64,000 nt of DNA from the NCBI GenBank assembly GCA_963693365.1, contig CAVNZM010000014.1, forward strand, positions 682,001-746,000. Direction: 5' to 3'. Origin of the DNA: Amoebidium appalachense. Its lineage: Eukaryota; Ichthyosporea. The notes beneath the pieces are model-generated. The model was given only the letters and a program-made list of their open reading frames with translations, had not been told where the DNA came from and ran no database searches. This document shows, piece by piece, positions 1 to 11,667 of the stretch; the stretch's first letter is position 1, and each line of letters begins with the position of its first letter. Both the position numbers and the translations under genes were made by a program.

Positions 1-52
1 GACAACATATGTGTAACCATAGGCATGCTGACTTGTGTCGTGTGTGTGAACT

Positions 53-53
<1 letters not shown>

Positions 54-84
<31 letters not shown>
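54..84. repeat. (TG)n microsatellite
   Basis: An uninterrupted TG dinucleotide run. TG-rich degenerate sequence continues to about position 250. Confidence 0.9.
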
Positions 85-85
<1 letters not shown>

Positions 86-403
86 TCGTGCTGATATGTC
101 CTGTGTGCGAGTATTGAGGTGTGTGTGTATGGATGTGTTGGTATGTGTGTGCATCGTGTGTGCAGGTTGTAGTGTTTGGTGTGCGTATGTGTGTGCGGAC
201 AAGTACATGTGCTGTGTGTATGGGTGTACGAACATGTACAGGCGTTCTGTGTACAAGTGTGCTAATAAGGGTGTCTGTAAGGTTGGGGGCGTTCGAGTAT
301 ATGACAGCATATATGAGCCAACCACCATCTACCCCCCGCTCCATTACTCCCTTCATGCCCATGTGTGTTCAGCCCAACTCCACCCAATCAAAACATTCCA
401 GTA

Positions 404-652
404 TCTACCATTTTGGACCCGATCGAGGTTGATCGGATCAAGGATTTCAATGGGCCCAGCGTGCCTTGTGAATCTCTCGAATCCATCGATTACGATAACG
501 CAATGGAGGGCGTGACGTAAAAAGAGCCCCGGAATGACTTCACACCCTCGATTGTGTAATTATGATCGACAGATTCGAGAGAATCATAAGCAGTGCCAAG
601 CCCATTTGAAATCCTCGATCGGATCAACCTCGATTGGGTCCAAAATGGTAGA
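404..652. repeat. 249-bp near-perfect palindrome (foldback element)
   Basis: The left arm begins TCTACCATTTTGGACCC at 404. The right arm ends with its reverse complement at 652. The arms stay complementary with scattered mismatches almost to the centre (about 520 and 536), leaving a loop of roughly 15 bases. The arms contain repeated GATCGAGG and GATCGGATC words. This is the form of a foldback MITE or hairpin. No obvious target-site duplication flanks it. Confidence 0.8.
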
Positions 653-713
653 CATGGGCCTTGCTTTAAAGCCCTCCCGTAACACCTATTTATAAACAGG
701 ACCAGACCCCCAC

Positions 714-1939
714 CTCATCTTCAGACTGGCTGGCAAATGTCTCCAATATTGGAGCTGTGGGCTGGCTAGGCTGCTGTTTTGGCACAAAGGGCACTGCAAT
801 GTAGTTGGGTTACGTGCACGTGTGGGTATATGGGGGCATGTGCACGATGCATGGGCGATGGCATTGACACTGTGTGTGCACGTGTAGGAATAGGGGTGCT
901 TGTGTGCATTCAAGGTTGGGATATCTCACGGAGGGGGGGGGCGGGGGGGAAGAGCTCTGCAAACCCAAAAGCCATGGCTACCTTTGAGGAGCATCAAAAT
1001 GGTTGAGATGGGATATGGTGAATAAATCACGTAGGAGGGTAAAAAAGGAAGAGGGGGGAGGGGACCGGATGTGTGGGTGTGTTGGGGGAGGGGGGGGGGG
1101 GGGGGGGGGGGACATGGGGAGAGGCAGGGGGAGGGGGAGGGGGAGGGGAGGGGGAGGGGAGGGGCAGGGGGGTGGGGAGGGGAGTGGGAGGGGGAGTGGG
1201 AGGGGGGAGTGGGAGGGGGAGTGGGAAGGGGAGGGGGAGGGGGAGGGGGAGGGGGGAGGGAAGGGGAGGGGGAAGGGGAAAGGGACGGGAAAGGGGAGGG
1301 GAAGGGGTATGTGGAGGGGGAGGGGGGGTTTGAATGCGTCAAAAAGTACAAAGTACACAAGAACAAACGGATAACACGATGCAGAATGCAAGCCATACAT
1401 AAAGAGTATGCATAATAAGCAGAGCCCATCCCCAGGGGGGGCCCACGTCATCCACAGTACCCGAGTTTCGACCTATTCACCTCGTTAACGAAACCCAACT
1501 CAGATACTGTTTCACTTGAACATGGGTAGGTCTCCCGTCTTGATCAGAGACGAGCAGGGTTGCTTATGCAGGCAAGGGCAGTGGGAAAGGCCGGGGGTTA
1601 AAGTTGCAGCAGTAAGCAGAAGCAAGAAAAATATAGATAGGAACTCAGGAGACGGGGCTTCTAGGAAGCTCCCCCGTCGCTACCTGGGGGGAAGGGGGAG
1701 GGAGGGAGGCGCGGGAGGAGGGGGGAGGGAGAGGGGGGGAGGGAGGGAAGGGGGAGAGAGGGGGGCGAGGGGAGAGGGGGGGGGGGGGGAGAGGGAAGAC
1801 AAGGAGAGGGAGGGAGAAGGAGAGGGAGAGAGAGGGAAAGAGGGAGAGGGAGAGGGAGAGGGGGGGGGGGGGGGGAAGGGGGAGGGGGGGGGGAGGGAGA
1901 AAGGGAAAGAGAGGGTGGGGGGGTGTTTGTGTATGTGTG

Positions 1940-1979
<40 letters not shown>

Positions 1980-3139
1980 AGGCGGAGGCGGGGAGGGAGG
2001 GAGACAAAGAGAAAGGGAGGGAGGGAGAGGGGGAGAGAGACGGGGGGGGGGGGGGTGGGGGGAGAGAGAGAGAGGGGGGGGAGGGGGAAAGAGAGAAAGA
2101 GAGAGGGCGGGAAAGAGAGGACGGGAAAGTGAGGGAGAGAGGGGGAGGGGGGGGAGAGAGAAAGAGTGAGGGCGAGAAAGAGAGGAAGAGAGGGTGAGAG
2201 GGATAGAGAGAGAGAGAGAGAGAGCTAAAGGGAGAGGGGGGGGGGGGGGGGGGGGGGAGAGGGGAGGGAGAGGGAGAGGGAGGGAGAGGGAGAGGGAGGG
2301 AGAGAAAGGAGGGAGGGAGGGAGGGAGGGAAGGAAGGAGGGAGGGAGGGAGGGAGGGAGAGAGAGCGAGAGAGAGAGACAGACGATGTGGACACAGACAC
2401 AACCGCACACACATGTACCCACATCTACGTACATACGGACGGCCACAGGCTCCACCTTCAACCAATACGTACACATACCCACACAGACGCGCACGCACAA
2501 ACTGTGCATAGCTCCATGCTTGCATGCAGCGCACACACCGTTCTCCCACCCACTCCCCTTCCTCTTTCTCTCCCCCCCCCCCCCCCCCCCCCGGTCAACA
2601 CACACACCCCAGGCACACAGCCCTACCATCATCATCATCGCCAAAATCAATCTCATCCAGATCGGATGATGCCAGCTGCAGGGCTCGAAATGCCGGCTCC
2701 TTCAGCTCCTCCTCTGCACACCCACCACACAGTTACCACCCATCCACCTCCCAGGGTTCCAAATGGATTTGCAGTCTACCCCACAACACTCGAACCAGAT
2801 GCGACGACCCTCATGAATTCCTCCTTGGCACTCCGTCATATATTAGGGGGGTTTCTTCTAGGCCGATATATGGTCACTGCTTTTTGGTCCTCGGGTCGGA
2901 CCAAATGCTGTTTGATGCGCATCAAGCCAATCATATTGCATTTATCCCATTCGGGTTAGAAACGACCTGGATACCTTTAAGAAACCCCCTTTAACAATCA
3001 GTACCTCTGAAAACATCCCTCTTGCCTTCTCATTCTCACCCCCATCCCACCATGACCCCTCATCCACCTTCCCCTGCCTGCCCGCCCAACCCACTCACTC
3101 ACCCAGCCAAACACCTCACGATATCCGCTCTTTTGCACG

Positions 3140-3170
<31 letters not shown>

Positions 3171-3498
3171 ACACACACACACACACACACCTTCAAAAAG
3201 GTTCTCATTATCTGAGGGAATAGCTATTTCCTCATTATCGAAATTATGCAGATCATCCTCGTCGCCAATCACAAGATTGGACGTGGAAGATGAGACGGAG
3301 GAAAACCCGTCAGAGTTGTACACTTGCTCCTCTGTCTCACTGTCTATCGTTGACTGTGGGAGAGGAAGGGCAGGAAGGAGGGGGGGGGGGGGGGGGGGAG
3401 GGGGGGTTGGAGAGGGGGGGGGAAGGGGGAGGGGGAGAGGGAGGGGGGAGGGGAGGGGAGAGGGGAGGGGAGGGAAGGGAGGGAAAAGGGGGAGGGAA

Positions 3499-3532
<34 letters not shown>

Positions 3533-3878
3533 AGGGAAGGTAAGAATGTGTTACAGACTACGAAGTACATATTCATAACGAACAGCATCACGAAGAGTGC
3601 AAACTACGGATGGGGAGGGGGGAGTGGGGAGGGGGGGGGGGGTTTTGAATGCGGAACACGGTACAAAGTACGCATACACGACGAGAAGCATGGTGCAGGA
3701 CACATGCAAAGGCAAACATTCAAGTATGCAACATCAGCCATGTGCACAGTATGCGTCATAAGCAGAGCCCGGGGGGGGGTTTAAGAATGTGTCCCAGAGT
3801 ATGAAGTACGCACTCATATCAGACAACACAATGCGAAGTGCAAACCACGGGGGGGAGGGTGGGAAGAGGGCCTAGGGA

Positions 3879-3909
<31 letters not shown>

Positions 3910-4690
3910 TGTTGAAAGTTAGTATGTGTTGGAGAGTATGAAGTACGCATTCACAACGGACAACACATTGCAGATATGGCCAAGCACACACAAAAAGAAC
4001 GGATTGGGAGAAAAGGGGTCAATCACCACAGAGCAGAAAAGGGATTTGCAAAAGAGAACACAGCACGGTGTACAGTCACGCGCACATGAAAAAATCGAGG
4101 CACACAGCCCAAGGAAAGAGGCTCACCGCAGAGAGCGGGGGGACAATGGAGAGATGGAGGGATACCAAAGTGAAGGAAATGTCAAGGAGGGAGGAAAGGT
4201 GAGGCAGAGGGACAGAGGGAAGGGGAGAGGGCCGGGGGGGGGGGGGGGGGGGGGGGGGGTATACATCAAGGGAATGGAAAAATGGAGGCTACACCAAAGG
4301 ACAAAATATAAAACGTCACAAAAAATGAAACCCCCGAAATCGAACTATAAAAATGGAATATAGAGAAAACGTGCAGGTGGCAGACACTTGAACAGAGAGG
4401 CAGAGGGGCGGAAGGAAATGGAGTTAGAGGGGAGGGGAGGGGGGAGGGGGGGGGGGGGGGGGGTTTGAATGCGGAACACGGTACGAAGTACGCATACACG
4501 ATGAGAAGCATGGTGCACGACACTTGCAAAGGCAAACACTCAAGTATGCAACATCAGCAATGCGCACAGTATGCGCCATAAGCAGAGCCCATCCCCAGGG
4601 AGGGCCCAAGTCATCAATTGCGTCTGAGTTTCGACCCCTTAGCCCGCATATATACGACTCTCCAACTCAGACAGCAGCATCAACTGAACT

Positions 4691-4726
<36 letters not shown>

Positions 4727-4857
4727 CAATGCTTAACACGGGAAGAAACACAAATTCACGATGAGAAAACCGGTGCAGGACACATGCGAAGGCAATCATA
4801 TAAGTATGTGCAACATAAGTAATGCATGCACCATGCACCTTAAGCAGAACCCATCTC

Positions 4858-4935
<78 letters not shown>

Positions 4936-5615
4936 CGTGCGCATGCGCGCATACGTGCATGTGTGGGTGCATGCATGCGTGCGTGAATATGTGTGAATGC
5001 ATGTGTGTGTATGTGGATGGGTGGGTCGGTGGGGGTGTAGGTGAGCATGTCGATTAAGCAGGGGGCGGTGGGGCGGGGGCCCCACTCACATGGAAACTTG
5101 TAACTGGAACTGTACGATCACGGTGTGGGAGCCGTGTCTGCAAGTGTATAAACAGTATGTGTGCATGTGTGGGGACAACTGTTGGTAGTTGTTATGCAAC
5201 CAAGTGCCTAAGTGTGTCCATAGAGAGGACAAAATATGCAAACTTCATCAGGGCGTGCACAAGTGTAAGTGGGGCGTCTGTCCGTGTGCGTATGTGGCAT
5301 ACGCATATGTGTGTGCGTGTGGGTGTATGTTGGGCGGATGGTTGTGTGTGTGTGCGTGTTGTGGGACAGGTGGGCCGGGGGGGGGGGGGGGGGGGAAGGG
5401 GGAGGGGGGGGGGGGGGGGAAGGCAAAGCATGCCCTTTTTAAGATAACAATGTGTTGTGCCAGGCAAAAGCATACAGGCACACAGGCACACAGTATACAC
5501 CTCCGACAGCATGCTTGTGACGGACGACGCATTGCTTCTGCCCGACAGGGAGCTGCCACAGCTGCCATGGCTGCCCATCGACCCCAGACTGCCCGTGCGC
5601 TCGGCTCCTCCCCTC
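714..5615 (-). CDS. Partial multi-exon gene, serine-rich acidic protein of unknown function
   Basis: I read four exons on the minus strand: 5615-5501, 3353-3191, 2713-2627 and 793-714. Each has an AG acceptor and GT donor (GTGTAT, GTGTGT, GTAGGG, GTGGGG) and the phases join correctly: 0/0, then 1 with a 2-base start, then 1 with a 2-base start. In order they encode a Gly/Ser-rich stretch (contains GSLGSMGSHGSCGSSLSG), a Ser/Asp/Glu-rich stretch (contains SDGFSSVSSSTSN and IGDEDDLHNFDNEE), an acidic stretch (contains ASSDLDEIDFGDDDD) and a Pro/Gln segment (PFVPKQQPSQPTAP). This composition suits a disordered, possibly phosphorylated tail. No catalytic domain is visible. The 5' exons are not identified; the first exon above starts in phase 2, so more lie upstream. 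The 3' end lies beyond the left edge or in an exon I could not find. Introns hold long G-tracts and dispersed repeats. The agreement of four phases is the main support; the function is unknown. Confidence 0.5.
1084..2380. repeat. G-rich and GA-rich low-complexity tract
   Basis: Long runs of G and GGGA/GGGAG repeats fill 1084-1330 and 1685-2378, with a (TG)n run at 1931-1979. It lies in an intron of the left-edge gene model. Apparent reading frames here are only glycine/arginine or proline/serine translations of the repeat. Confidence 0.85.
1327..1475 (+). repeat. Dispersed G-tract-headed repeat, copy 1
   Basis: This copy follows a G-tract, opens GGTTTGAATGCGTCAAAAAG and contains AAGCAGAGCCCATCCCCAGG, then GTACCCGAGTTTCG. 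It is nearly identical to the copy at 6503-6646 and more distantly related to those at 3643, 4463, 4725 and 6233. Reading frames are not conserved between copies, so it looks non-coding. Confidence 0.75.
3643..3771 (+). repeat. Dispersed G-tract-headed repeat, copy 2
   Basis: Begins after a G-tract with TTTTGAATGCGGAACACGG and ends at AAGCAGAGCCCG, where the downstream third of the unit is missing. It is closest to the copies at 4463 and 6233. Shorter related pieces (AATGTGT...AGTATGAAGTACGCA) follow other G-tracts at about 3540, 3781 and 3909. Confidence 0.7.
4463..4672 (+). repeat. Dispersed G-tract-headed repeat, copy 3
   Basis: The longest copy. It runs from GTTTGAATGCGGAACACGG through AGCAGAGCCCATCCCCAGG to GTCTGAGTTTCGACCCC and an AACTCAGA tail. 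It shares all segments with the copy at 6233. Confidence 0.75.
4725..4860 (+). repeat. Dispersed G-tract-headed repeat, copy 4 (diverged)
   Basis: Follows a 30-base G-tract. It keeps AATGC.TAACACGG, ACACATGCGAAGGCAA and TTAAGCAGAACCCATCTCAGG, then runs directly into a (TG)n array. Confidence 0.65.
4859..4932. repeat. (TG)n microsatellite
   Basis: About 36 TG units directly abutting the end of dispersed-repeat copy 4. Confidence 0.9.
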
Positions 5616-6167
5616 CTGCCAAACATTATCAGCACGTGCACAAAAAGAAAGGGGGGAGGGAAGGGGGTTGGAGACGGGGGGAGGGGGGGGGGAGGATCGT
5701 TGATGGCATTTGGATGAGAAGGCGTTGCAGAGATACAGGCAAACCAAAAACACTACAACAAATGACACACTCTCAGGCAAGAGACACACGAACACATAAT
5801 AAAGTGGGGACAATGAATTGGGGAGGGGTAGACGGACGTGTGCAAGTTTTTTGAGGATAGAGAGTGAACACGGTAGAAGCTAGGATGTGGTAACGAGATA
5901 TAGTAAATAGTTGACACACCAGATAACTCAAAGCAGCTATGTAAAAATGTGCACACAAGCAGGAAGGAGGAAGGGGGGGGGGGGGGGGGGGGGGGGGGGC
6001 ATCTGAAAATTATGGCAAGCAAACGAACCTAATACGAGGGGAAGGGGAGGGGGGGGGGGGGGGGTTAGGTAGGTAAGAGAGGGTAGGTGGGGGAGAGAGG
6101 AGGAGGGTGAGAATCAGAAAGGAATTAAAACCAGAAAGCTCGGGACCAGAGAAGCTGGGGTGGGTGT

Positions 6168-6231
<64 letters not shown>

Positions 6232-6232
6232 G

Positions 6233-6413
6233 GGTTTGAATGCGGAACACGGTACGAAGTACGCATACACGAAGGACACATGCAAAGGCAAACATTCAAG
6301 TATGCAACATAGCCATGCGCGCAGTATGCGTCATAAGCAGAGCCCATCCTCAGGGAGGGCCCAAGTCATCAATTGCGTCTGAGTTTCGACCCCTTATCCC
6401 GCGCATATACGGG
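6233..6413 (+). repeat. Dispersed G-tract-headed repeat, copy 5
   Basis: Follows a G-tract of about 50 bases and matches copy 3 closely across its whole length, except for a short internal deletion after GCATACACGA. Confidence 0.75.
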
Positions 6414-6502
6414 GGGAGGGGGGGGGGGGTTACAGAGCTACAGTGAGAAAGTGAGACCCAAAATAAATGAAGTCGGGCCCCCTAGTGGGGGGGGGGGGGG
6501 GG

Positions 6503-6646
6503 GTTTGAATGCGTCAAAAGTACGAAGTACACAAGAACAAACGGATAACACGATGCAGAATGCAAGCCATACATAAAGAGCATGCATAATAAGCAGAGCC
6601 CATCCTCAGGGGGGGCCCACGTCATCCACAGTACCCGAGTTTCGGT
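6503..6646 (+). repeat. Dispersed G-tract-headed repeat, copy 6
   Basis: Nearly identical to copy 1 (1327-1475), including AACAAACGGATAACACGATG and the GTACCCGAGTTTCG end, and again headed by a G-tract. Confidence 0.75.
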
Positions 6647-7489
6647 GGGGGGGGGGGGGAGCAAAGACTTTTAGAGGGGGGGGGGAGGGGGGGGAAGAAG
6701 GGGCAAAAAGGAAACAGGAGACCTGGAGCCCGTAAGTAGAATATTAGATAATAACCCAAGAAAGGTAAAGCAGAGCAAGATAAAGGAGGAGAACGAACCA
6801 AGGGGAGAGAGGGTTGAGATGTGGGTAGGTAACCACTGTTCGTGCGAGAAAGTGTGTGTTCTGTATGTACGTGTGCCTATGTTGTCTTAGTGGTTGGAGT
6901 GGTGAGGGTGCTGAGGGTGTCGGAGGGAAGGGGGAGAAGGGGGAGGGGGGGGGGGGAGGGGGGGGGAGGGGGGGGGGGGGGGGGGGGGGCGATGTATGTG
7001 TTAGAGGGTTGGGAATATGGAGGAGACAGCAAAGAGCAACAACAAAACGTCACAAAAGTGGGAGATCCAAACTCAAACAATTTAAGCGTGCAGGCAGAAG
7101 ACATTGGACAGAGCCCATCATCAGGGGAGGGGGGGTGGGGGTGGGGAGGAGAGGGTTGGGAGGGAAGGGAATTCAGGCAAGGGGCGACATTGACCAGAGG
7201 GGGTAGGTGGAGGGACGAGGGCAGGAAAGGGATGGGAAGGGGAGGGGGAGGGGGGGGGGGAGGGGGGGGGGGGGGGGGGGGAGGGAGGGGGGGGGGGCCA
7301 AAAAAATGTTGAAAGGAACCAGGGATGGGGTATCTGAAGTAAGGAGAGGAGGGTGGGAGTGTAGGGAGGAGGATAAAGGGAGATCAACTCTTCGTTGTCG
7401 GCAAATTCATGCACGTTTCAAAAATGCAACGGCGACAATGGAGCGTCAAGGTACCTGTGCCGTGAGTGAAACAGAACTACTGCAGTAAA

Positions 7490-9240
7490 CCGGGCAGCCA
7501 GAAAGGGAATAAACTGAGCTACGGCAAGAACTTGCCAGTGTACTTTTCCAGAAGGAAACACATAGCCTGTTGACTATAATGAGCGGACAAGAACCTGAAC
7601 GATAAGGTTTCATGTGGTTGAGTTGGGGTCTGCGTCAAAAGCGCTGCAGCATAAGCTTACAGGTGTTGAGTGTTGCGCACCTCCACAGGGTTTATTCACT
7701 TGTGCAACCAAGTGAATGCCTGTAACGCGATTTTCTGGCTGTGGTCCTAGAACGCTTGTGCACTATTCCTTTGCTTGTTGTTCTGTATTAGAATATCTTT
7801 TTTGGTATGAAATAACTGCATGTTACTGGTAACGTATGAACCGGGTGTTGAAAACTGCTGAGCGGCTTGCGGCTTGGTGCTACAGCCGGCACGTTCGTGT
7901 GGGTTGTGGGAAAGTGCAAAAGGGCAGGTGCGACAAAGTGAGTGACATGTGGTGTTCATGACGTAATGCAGGTCACAATGTGCCCATGTGTTCAATGAGC
8001 GAGAAACGCTAACTATAGCATGTGTAGCAACCAAATAAACGTGGGGCAGAGTGACACACGCAAAAAGCAGAGAAGATATTCAATATCCTTGACATTCCTC
8101 GCTCATGCGTTTCTTAAAAAGATGAAGAAGGTGGACGAGAAAACACATTGATTAGGGAGCGTCGAGTGTGTTTTTGGGAAGACACATACCCGGAGGGATT
8201 CATGATGAAAATACTGCCTCTATAGATGGAGGGGACATCTTTGTTCGTCAAAGCTCAACATGTTATCCGTAACGGTTGCTCTGTTCTAATTACTGCCCGT
8301 ATTATGACGATTGAATTCGGAATGGAGGTGGCTAGGATTCCGCTAATTTTTGGAACTCCGAGCACAGGTCTTGTACTCCGTGTGGCCAGTAACACTATCC
8401 AAGGCTTATTGTTATCTACGTGAGGATTCTTAGGCACTATAAAAATAAGGAAGTTTGTAGTTCCCCTCAGGCTAACTCAGTCGCTTATGAAGATAAAACC
8501 AGTGCTTCTGTACGAAGGCCGGAACACAGAAAAGGTTGGTCGGAAAGCAAAGACCCGAAGCATGGCACGTACAGCTCCTGATATTTAAAATTATATACAT
8601 TGTATTTATTGCATTAATTTTTGTTTCATTGTTCTCTGGTGATTTTGGGTTCCTATTGGTTGTAATAAACCAGAGAAATTCACCGGCAACTGCCCTAAAT
8701 GGTACGTCAGGTATTGCATGAATACAACCGTATGGTGTGTTACCAAATATTATTATAAAACACAGTGCAATGGTCTAGCAGATTATATAAGGTTTTTGAT
8801 CCCTTCGGGTGTAATTTCGGGTGTAAGATAGGCCCAGTGTCTACACTGTACTTATCATTGTGGATAAGCGGCCAGCAGTGCGCCGCACCGCCGGCCGGCG
8901 CACACACCGTCCTCACCGAGTCGAGTGATCACAATCGATCACACGCGTTGCCATAGTAAGCGCTCATGGCGATAGACGTCATCACATGCTTATACGCTGG
9001 TCATATAAGTAAATGTAAAACAATAATAATAAAAAAGTATGAATATGCTTCTGAGTTCTGACATAAATATTACGCTTTTCATATCTTAGACTTTTTCTTT
9101 TTATGTGTACATGTGTAGGCACACGTTGGTGGATCGTACACTCCTCAGACAACAATTCAACATCACAACCGCTCGGTGAGACCGATCAGCAACTCCGATT
9201 GGGAGTTTCGTCACAATTTGATTGGATGCTTTTTTATTAC
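7490..9240. other. Non-repetitive stretch with no recognised gene
   Basis: The sequence is complex and moderately AT-rich, without long simple repeats. Short open frames of 60-95 codons exist on both strands (for example 7747-8034 minus and 8226-8423 plus), but none shows a recognisable domain or convincing splice signals. I see no tRNA or rRNA. Confidence 0.4.
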
Positions 9241-9300
9241 CTCATAATGATCCAATCGGAACGTTGCTAGTAAAGTTGTGAGTTCAACTGAGTTGTCCAT
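9241..9300 (-). CDS. Possible first coding exon (20 codons)
   Basis: ATG at 9300 opens a 20-codon frame ending in HYE at a donor GAG|GTAATA. The segment [14 protein letters not shown] has the spacing of the first helices of a SAM domain, but it is too short to call. It could be the first exon of the minus-strand gene read at 714-5615, lying just downstream of the DIRS insertion, but the connecting exons were not found. Confidence 0.25.
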
Positions 9301-9557
9301 ATTTAGCGTGGGTGAAGCCCGCGAAGATCTGCGCATAGCAACCGTGACGTGTGTATGTGTCTGCCAAGGTGCTAGTGCGTACGTGCGTGTGGGTGCGCAC
9401 GTGCGTGTGCGCACGTGTGTGTGTCGCAGTGTGTGTTTATGTGTGTGTGTGTGCGTGTGTGTGTGTGTGTGTGTGCCACGGCGTGTGCGTGTGTGTGTGC
9501 GTGTGTGTGCGTACGTGTGTGTGTGTGCACGCGCCTGCCTGTCTGTGTGTGTGGCAT

Positions 9558-9690
9558 TTCACATCACTCACTCGTGCTTGCCTCATGCCCCCCGTGTCCG
9601 TGGAGTGCAGGCCGTCGTGCCTGCACCCAAGGGGCTGGCCGAGGCGGGGGCCGCCAGGGGGGGTCCATGCCATGAGCCCCCCCCGCACCA
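9558..9690 (-). repeat. Split direct repeat B2
   Basis: 133 bp (TTCACATCACTCACTCG ... CCCGCACCA) matching B1 at 10080-10108 joined to 13748-13856. This is the 3' end of the DIRS element. Confidence 0.88.
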
Positions 9691-9804
9691 GCCGGGGCTG
9701 GGCCCCGCCTCGACATGCTTTATTGCCGCTGCAATCGGGCTGTGAGCCAGTCACAGTCGCATACGTACACCGTCATGTATACAGACTTAGAGGTGGGTGG
9801 GTGG

Positions 9805-10081
9805 GAGCCGCCGTGTGCTAGCCACCGAAACGCAATCGTGCTAACAAAAACCGTACGTGCAGCACACGGCGAAAACGAAGGTGGCCTGCATCTGCAGTGT
9901 GCTGCGCCGGAAATACCGGCGCTGGTGGCGCTTGACGTCAGGCGCTGCGCCAGACCGATGTCAGCCGCCGCTGCGGCTGCGCCTGGCGCCGCGGCCCGTG
10001 ACGTCATGGGCCGCCCGGCTGCCTGCGCCCGAAGTGATCCGTGAAACATCTTTCATCTGCTGCGCATATGAAACGTACATT
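9805..10081 (-). repeat. Split direct repeat A2
   Basis: 277 bp matching A1 (18584-18860) except for two substitutions. It contains two TGACGTCA-type palindromes, one inside a larger GC-rich inverted repeat, which may be promoter or recombination sequences. It abuts B1, as expected for an A2/B1 circle junction. Confidence 0.9.
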
Positions 10082-10103
10082 CACATCACTCACTCGTGCT
10101 TGC

Positions 10104-10108
10104 CTCAT
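10104..10108. repeat. Target-site duplication, left copy
   Basis: CTCAT immediately left of the LTR element, matching CTCAT at 13748-13752. The uninterrupted B2 repeat has a single CTCAT at this point. Confidence 0.85.
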
Positions 10109-10589
10109 TGTAAACAACTGTACACATGAACTGTACATGTTTACTAAAGAATGTGATCTACTAGCACACGATTCGTGCTTTGTCATGAATATCACATAAA
10201 TATTATGTCCGCACCAATAGGACTCACTCTGACCTAAGAATTGAACCATATATGGTTCTTCAGCTGCATACCACATAAACGAAGTGAACCAATAAGAGGT
10301 TTGCATAAATAGGACAAAGGTCTGACTGGCTCGGACCGCACCAGAATCACGAATGGCATGTTGCCACCCGCGCTGGCCGCGGATGAACCAATCCTGGGCC
10401 TTGATCCGAAACCTGGGGGCTATATAAGAAAGCCGTCCCAGTACGGGGATCACATCAGTGAAGTCTTGAGACAGACTGAGTCGGCCCATAGTAAAAGCAA
10501 CCTGGCCGCGTGTGCCTTTCTACCCGTTCTCTGTCTTTATTTTGATTCAGTTGTACTCTGCCTTATCCTAACTAGTCCAACTGTTTACA
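10109..10589 (+). repeat. 5' LTR with promoter
   Basis: Starts TGTAAACAAC and ends GTTTACA. It carries a CCAAT box at 10388-10392 and a TATA box (TATATAAG) at 10421-10428, a spacing typical of a Pol II LTR promoter. The last bases of the LTR plus the primer-site region (CAACTGTTTACATTGGCGAC) are repeated at about 10623. Confidence 0.9.
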
Positions 10590-10877
10590 TTGGCGACCGC
10601 GGCAGGACACTGTTATACATTGCCAACTGTTTACATTGGCGACCGCGCAGTTCAAGAATCTCGCATCCTTCGAATCTCACATCTTTCAATCAGTTCAAGA
10701 ATCTCACATCTTTCAATCAGCTCAAGAATCTCCCATGGCCGATCACAATCCTTTTTACCCCGATGATAGGCACATCTTTCCTTGTCCGGCTTAGAATATA
10801 TACACCTACAAGTTTGAAGTGGCCAGCCCACCTACACGGAAAGAATTGAAAGCATGTAAAACTTCTTTTGCTACGAC

Positions 10878-11190
10878 ACATCAAAAATGTGAAGAAAAAC
10901 GAATACACAACGAAACAACGAATACACGAACAAACGAATAAAGAATTGCTAACGAAGCAATGAACCAACGAAAAACGAACAAAGAATTGCTAACGAAGCA
11001 ATGAACCAACGAAAAACGAACCATCACGAATAGCAATGAAATAAAGAATTAACGACAAACGATTGCATAGAGGAAATACGAAATGAATGCAACACGAAAA
11101 CAAAACGAAGTAACGAAGTTATCAAACGACAAAAAACGAAAAACGAAAGCAAAATGAAATGGAAACACGAAAATGAAAAAGAACGAATGC
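10878..11190 (+). repeat. ACGAA-rich segment of the LTR element interior
   Basis: I count about 20 ACGAA words in 300 bases on the plus strand. Part is a tandem duplication of roughly 44 bp (AAAGAATTGCTAACGAAGCA unit). The same word continues at lower density to about 13.1 kb. Confidence 0.7.
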
Positions 11191-11667
11191 ACAACACTGC
11201 TTAGGTTGCAATGCACACGGCCCCCGCTATGTTACGAAGACAAGGAAACTGTTGCTCTTGCGTGCATTGCGCTATTGCACACTGTCATCGTGTCCATGCC
11301 ACTGCGTGCACGTCCACACTCGCAACTCAGATGCACGGCCACTTTCAGCACAAATGCACTTAAAGAAGAAGATAGTCGCTGTTGCTATAGCATGTAGGAC
11401 CTAAGATCTTATGAAAGTAGTGTTGCATGCATGCTTCGAATCCCTTGCTGTTCTCGAATACAGCATGCCCCATAGTTTAGCGCCCAGGATGCACAACATG
11501 CGCATGAATGTATGCTGGCATGCCTAAACACATTACGAACATATGCCTCATGTATGGCCCTTCCAGGTGCCATGCCCAAACGAATTTGCACTCTTGGTGC
11601 ACAGAAGGCATGTTGTTAATAAAGTCGATGCAGAACTTTTGTTCGTGCATGTGAAAGACAAACGAAG

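Noticed and set aside
1645-2549. Long Ser/Pro- or Gly/Arg-rich frames
   Set aside because: Low-complexity translation of G/GA tracts; open in several frames at once, which shows no coding constraint.
1327-6664. Minus-strand frames within the dispersed repeat, starting MTWAPP... or MGPPWG...
   Set aside because: Different copies are open in different frames and the protein is not conserved, so the repeat is not coding.
7121-7414. FADNEELISL as a continuation of a SAM-like domain from 9300
   Set aside because: A stop lies just upstream in frame and no AG acceptor falls between.
7747-8423. Open frames of 60-95 codons on both strands
   Set aside because: Both strands look equally plausible and nothing is recognisable.
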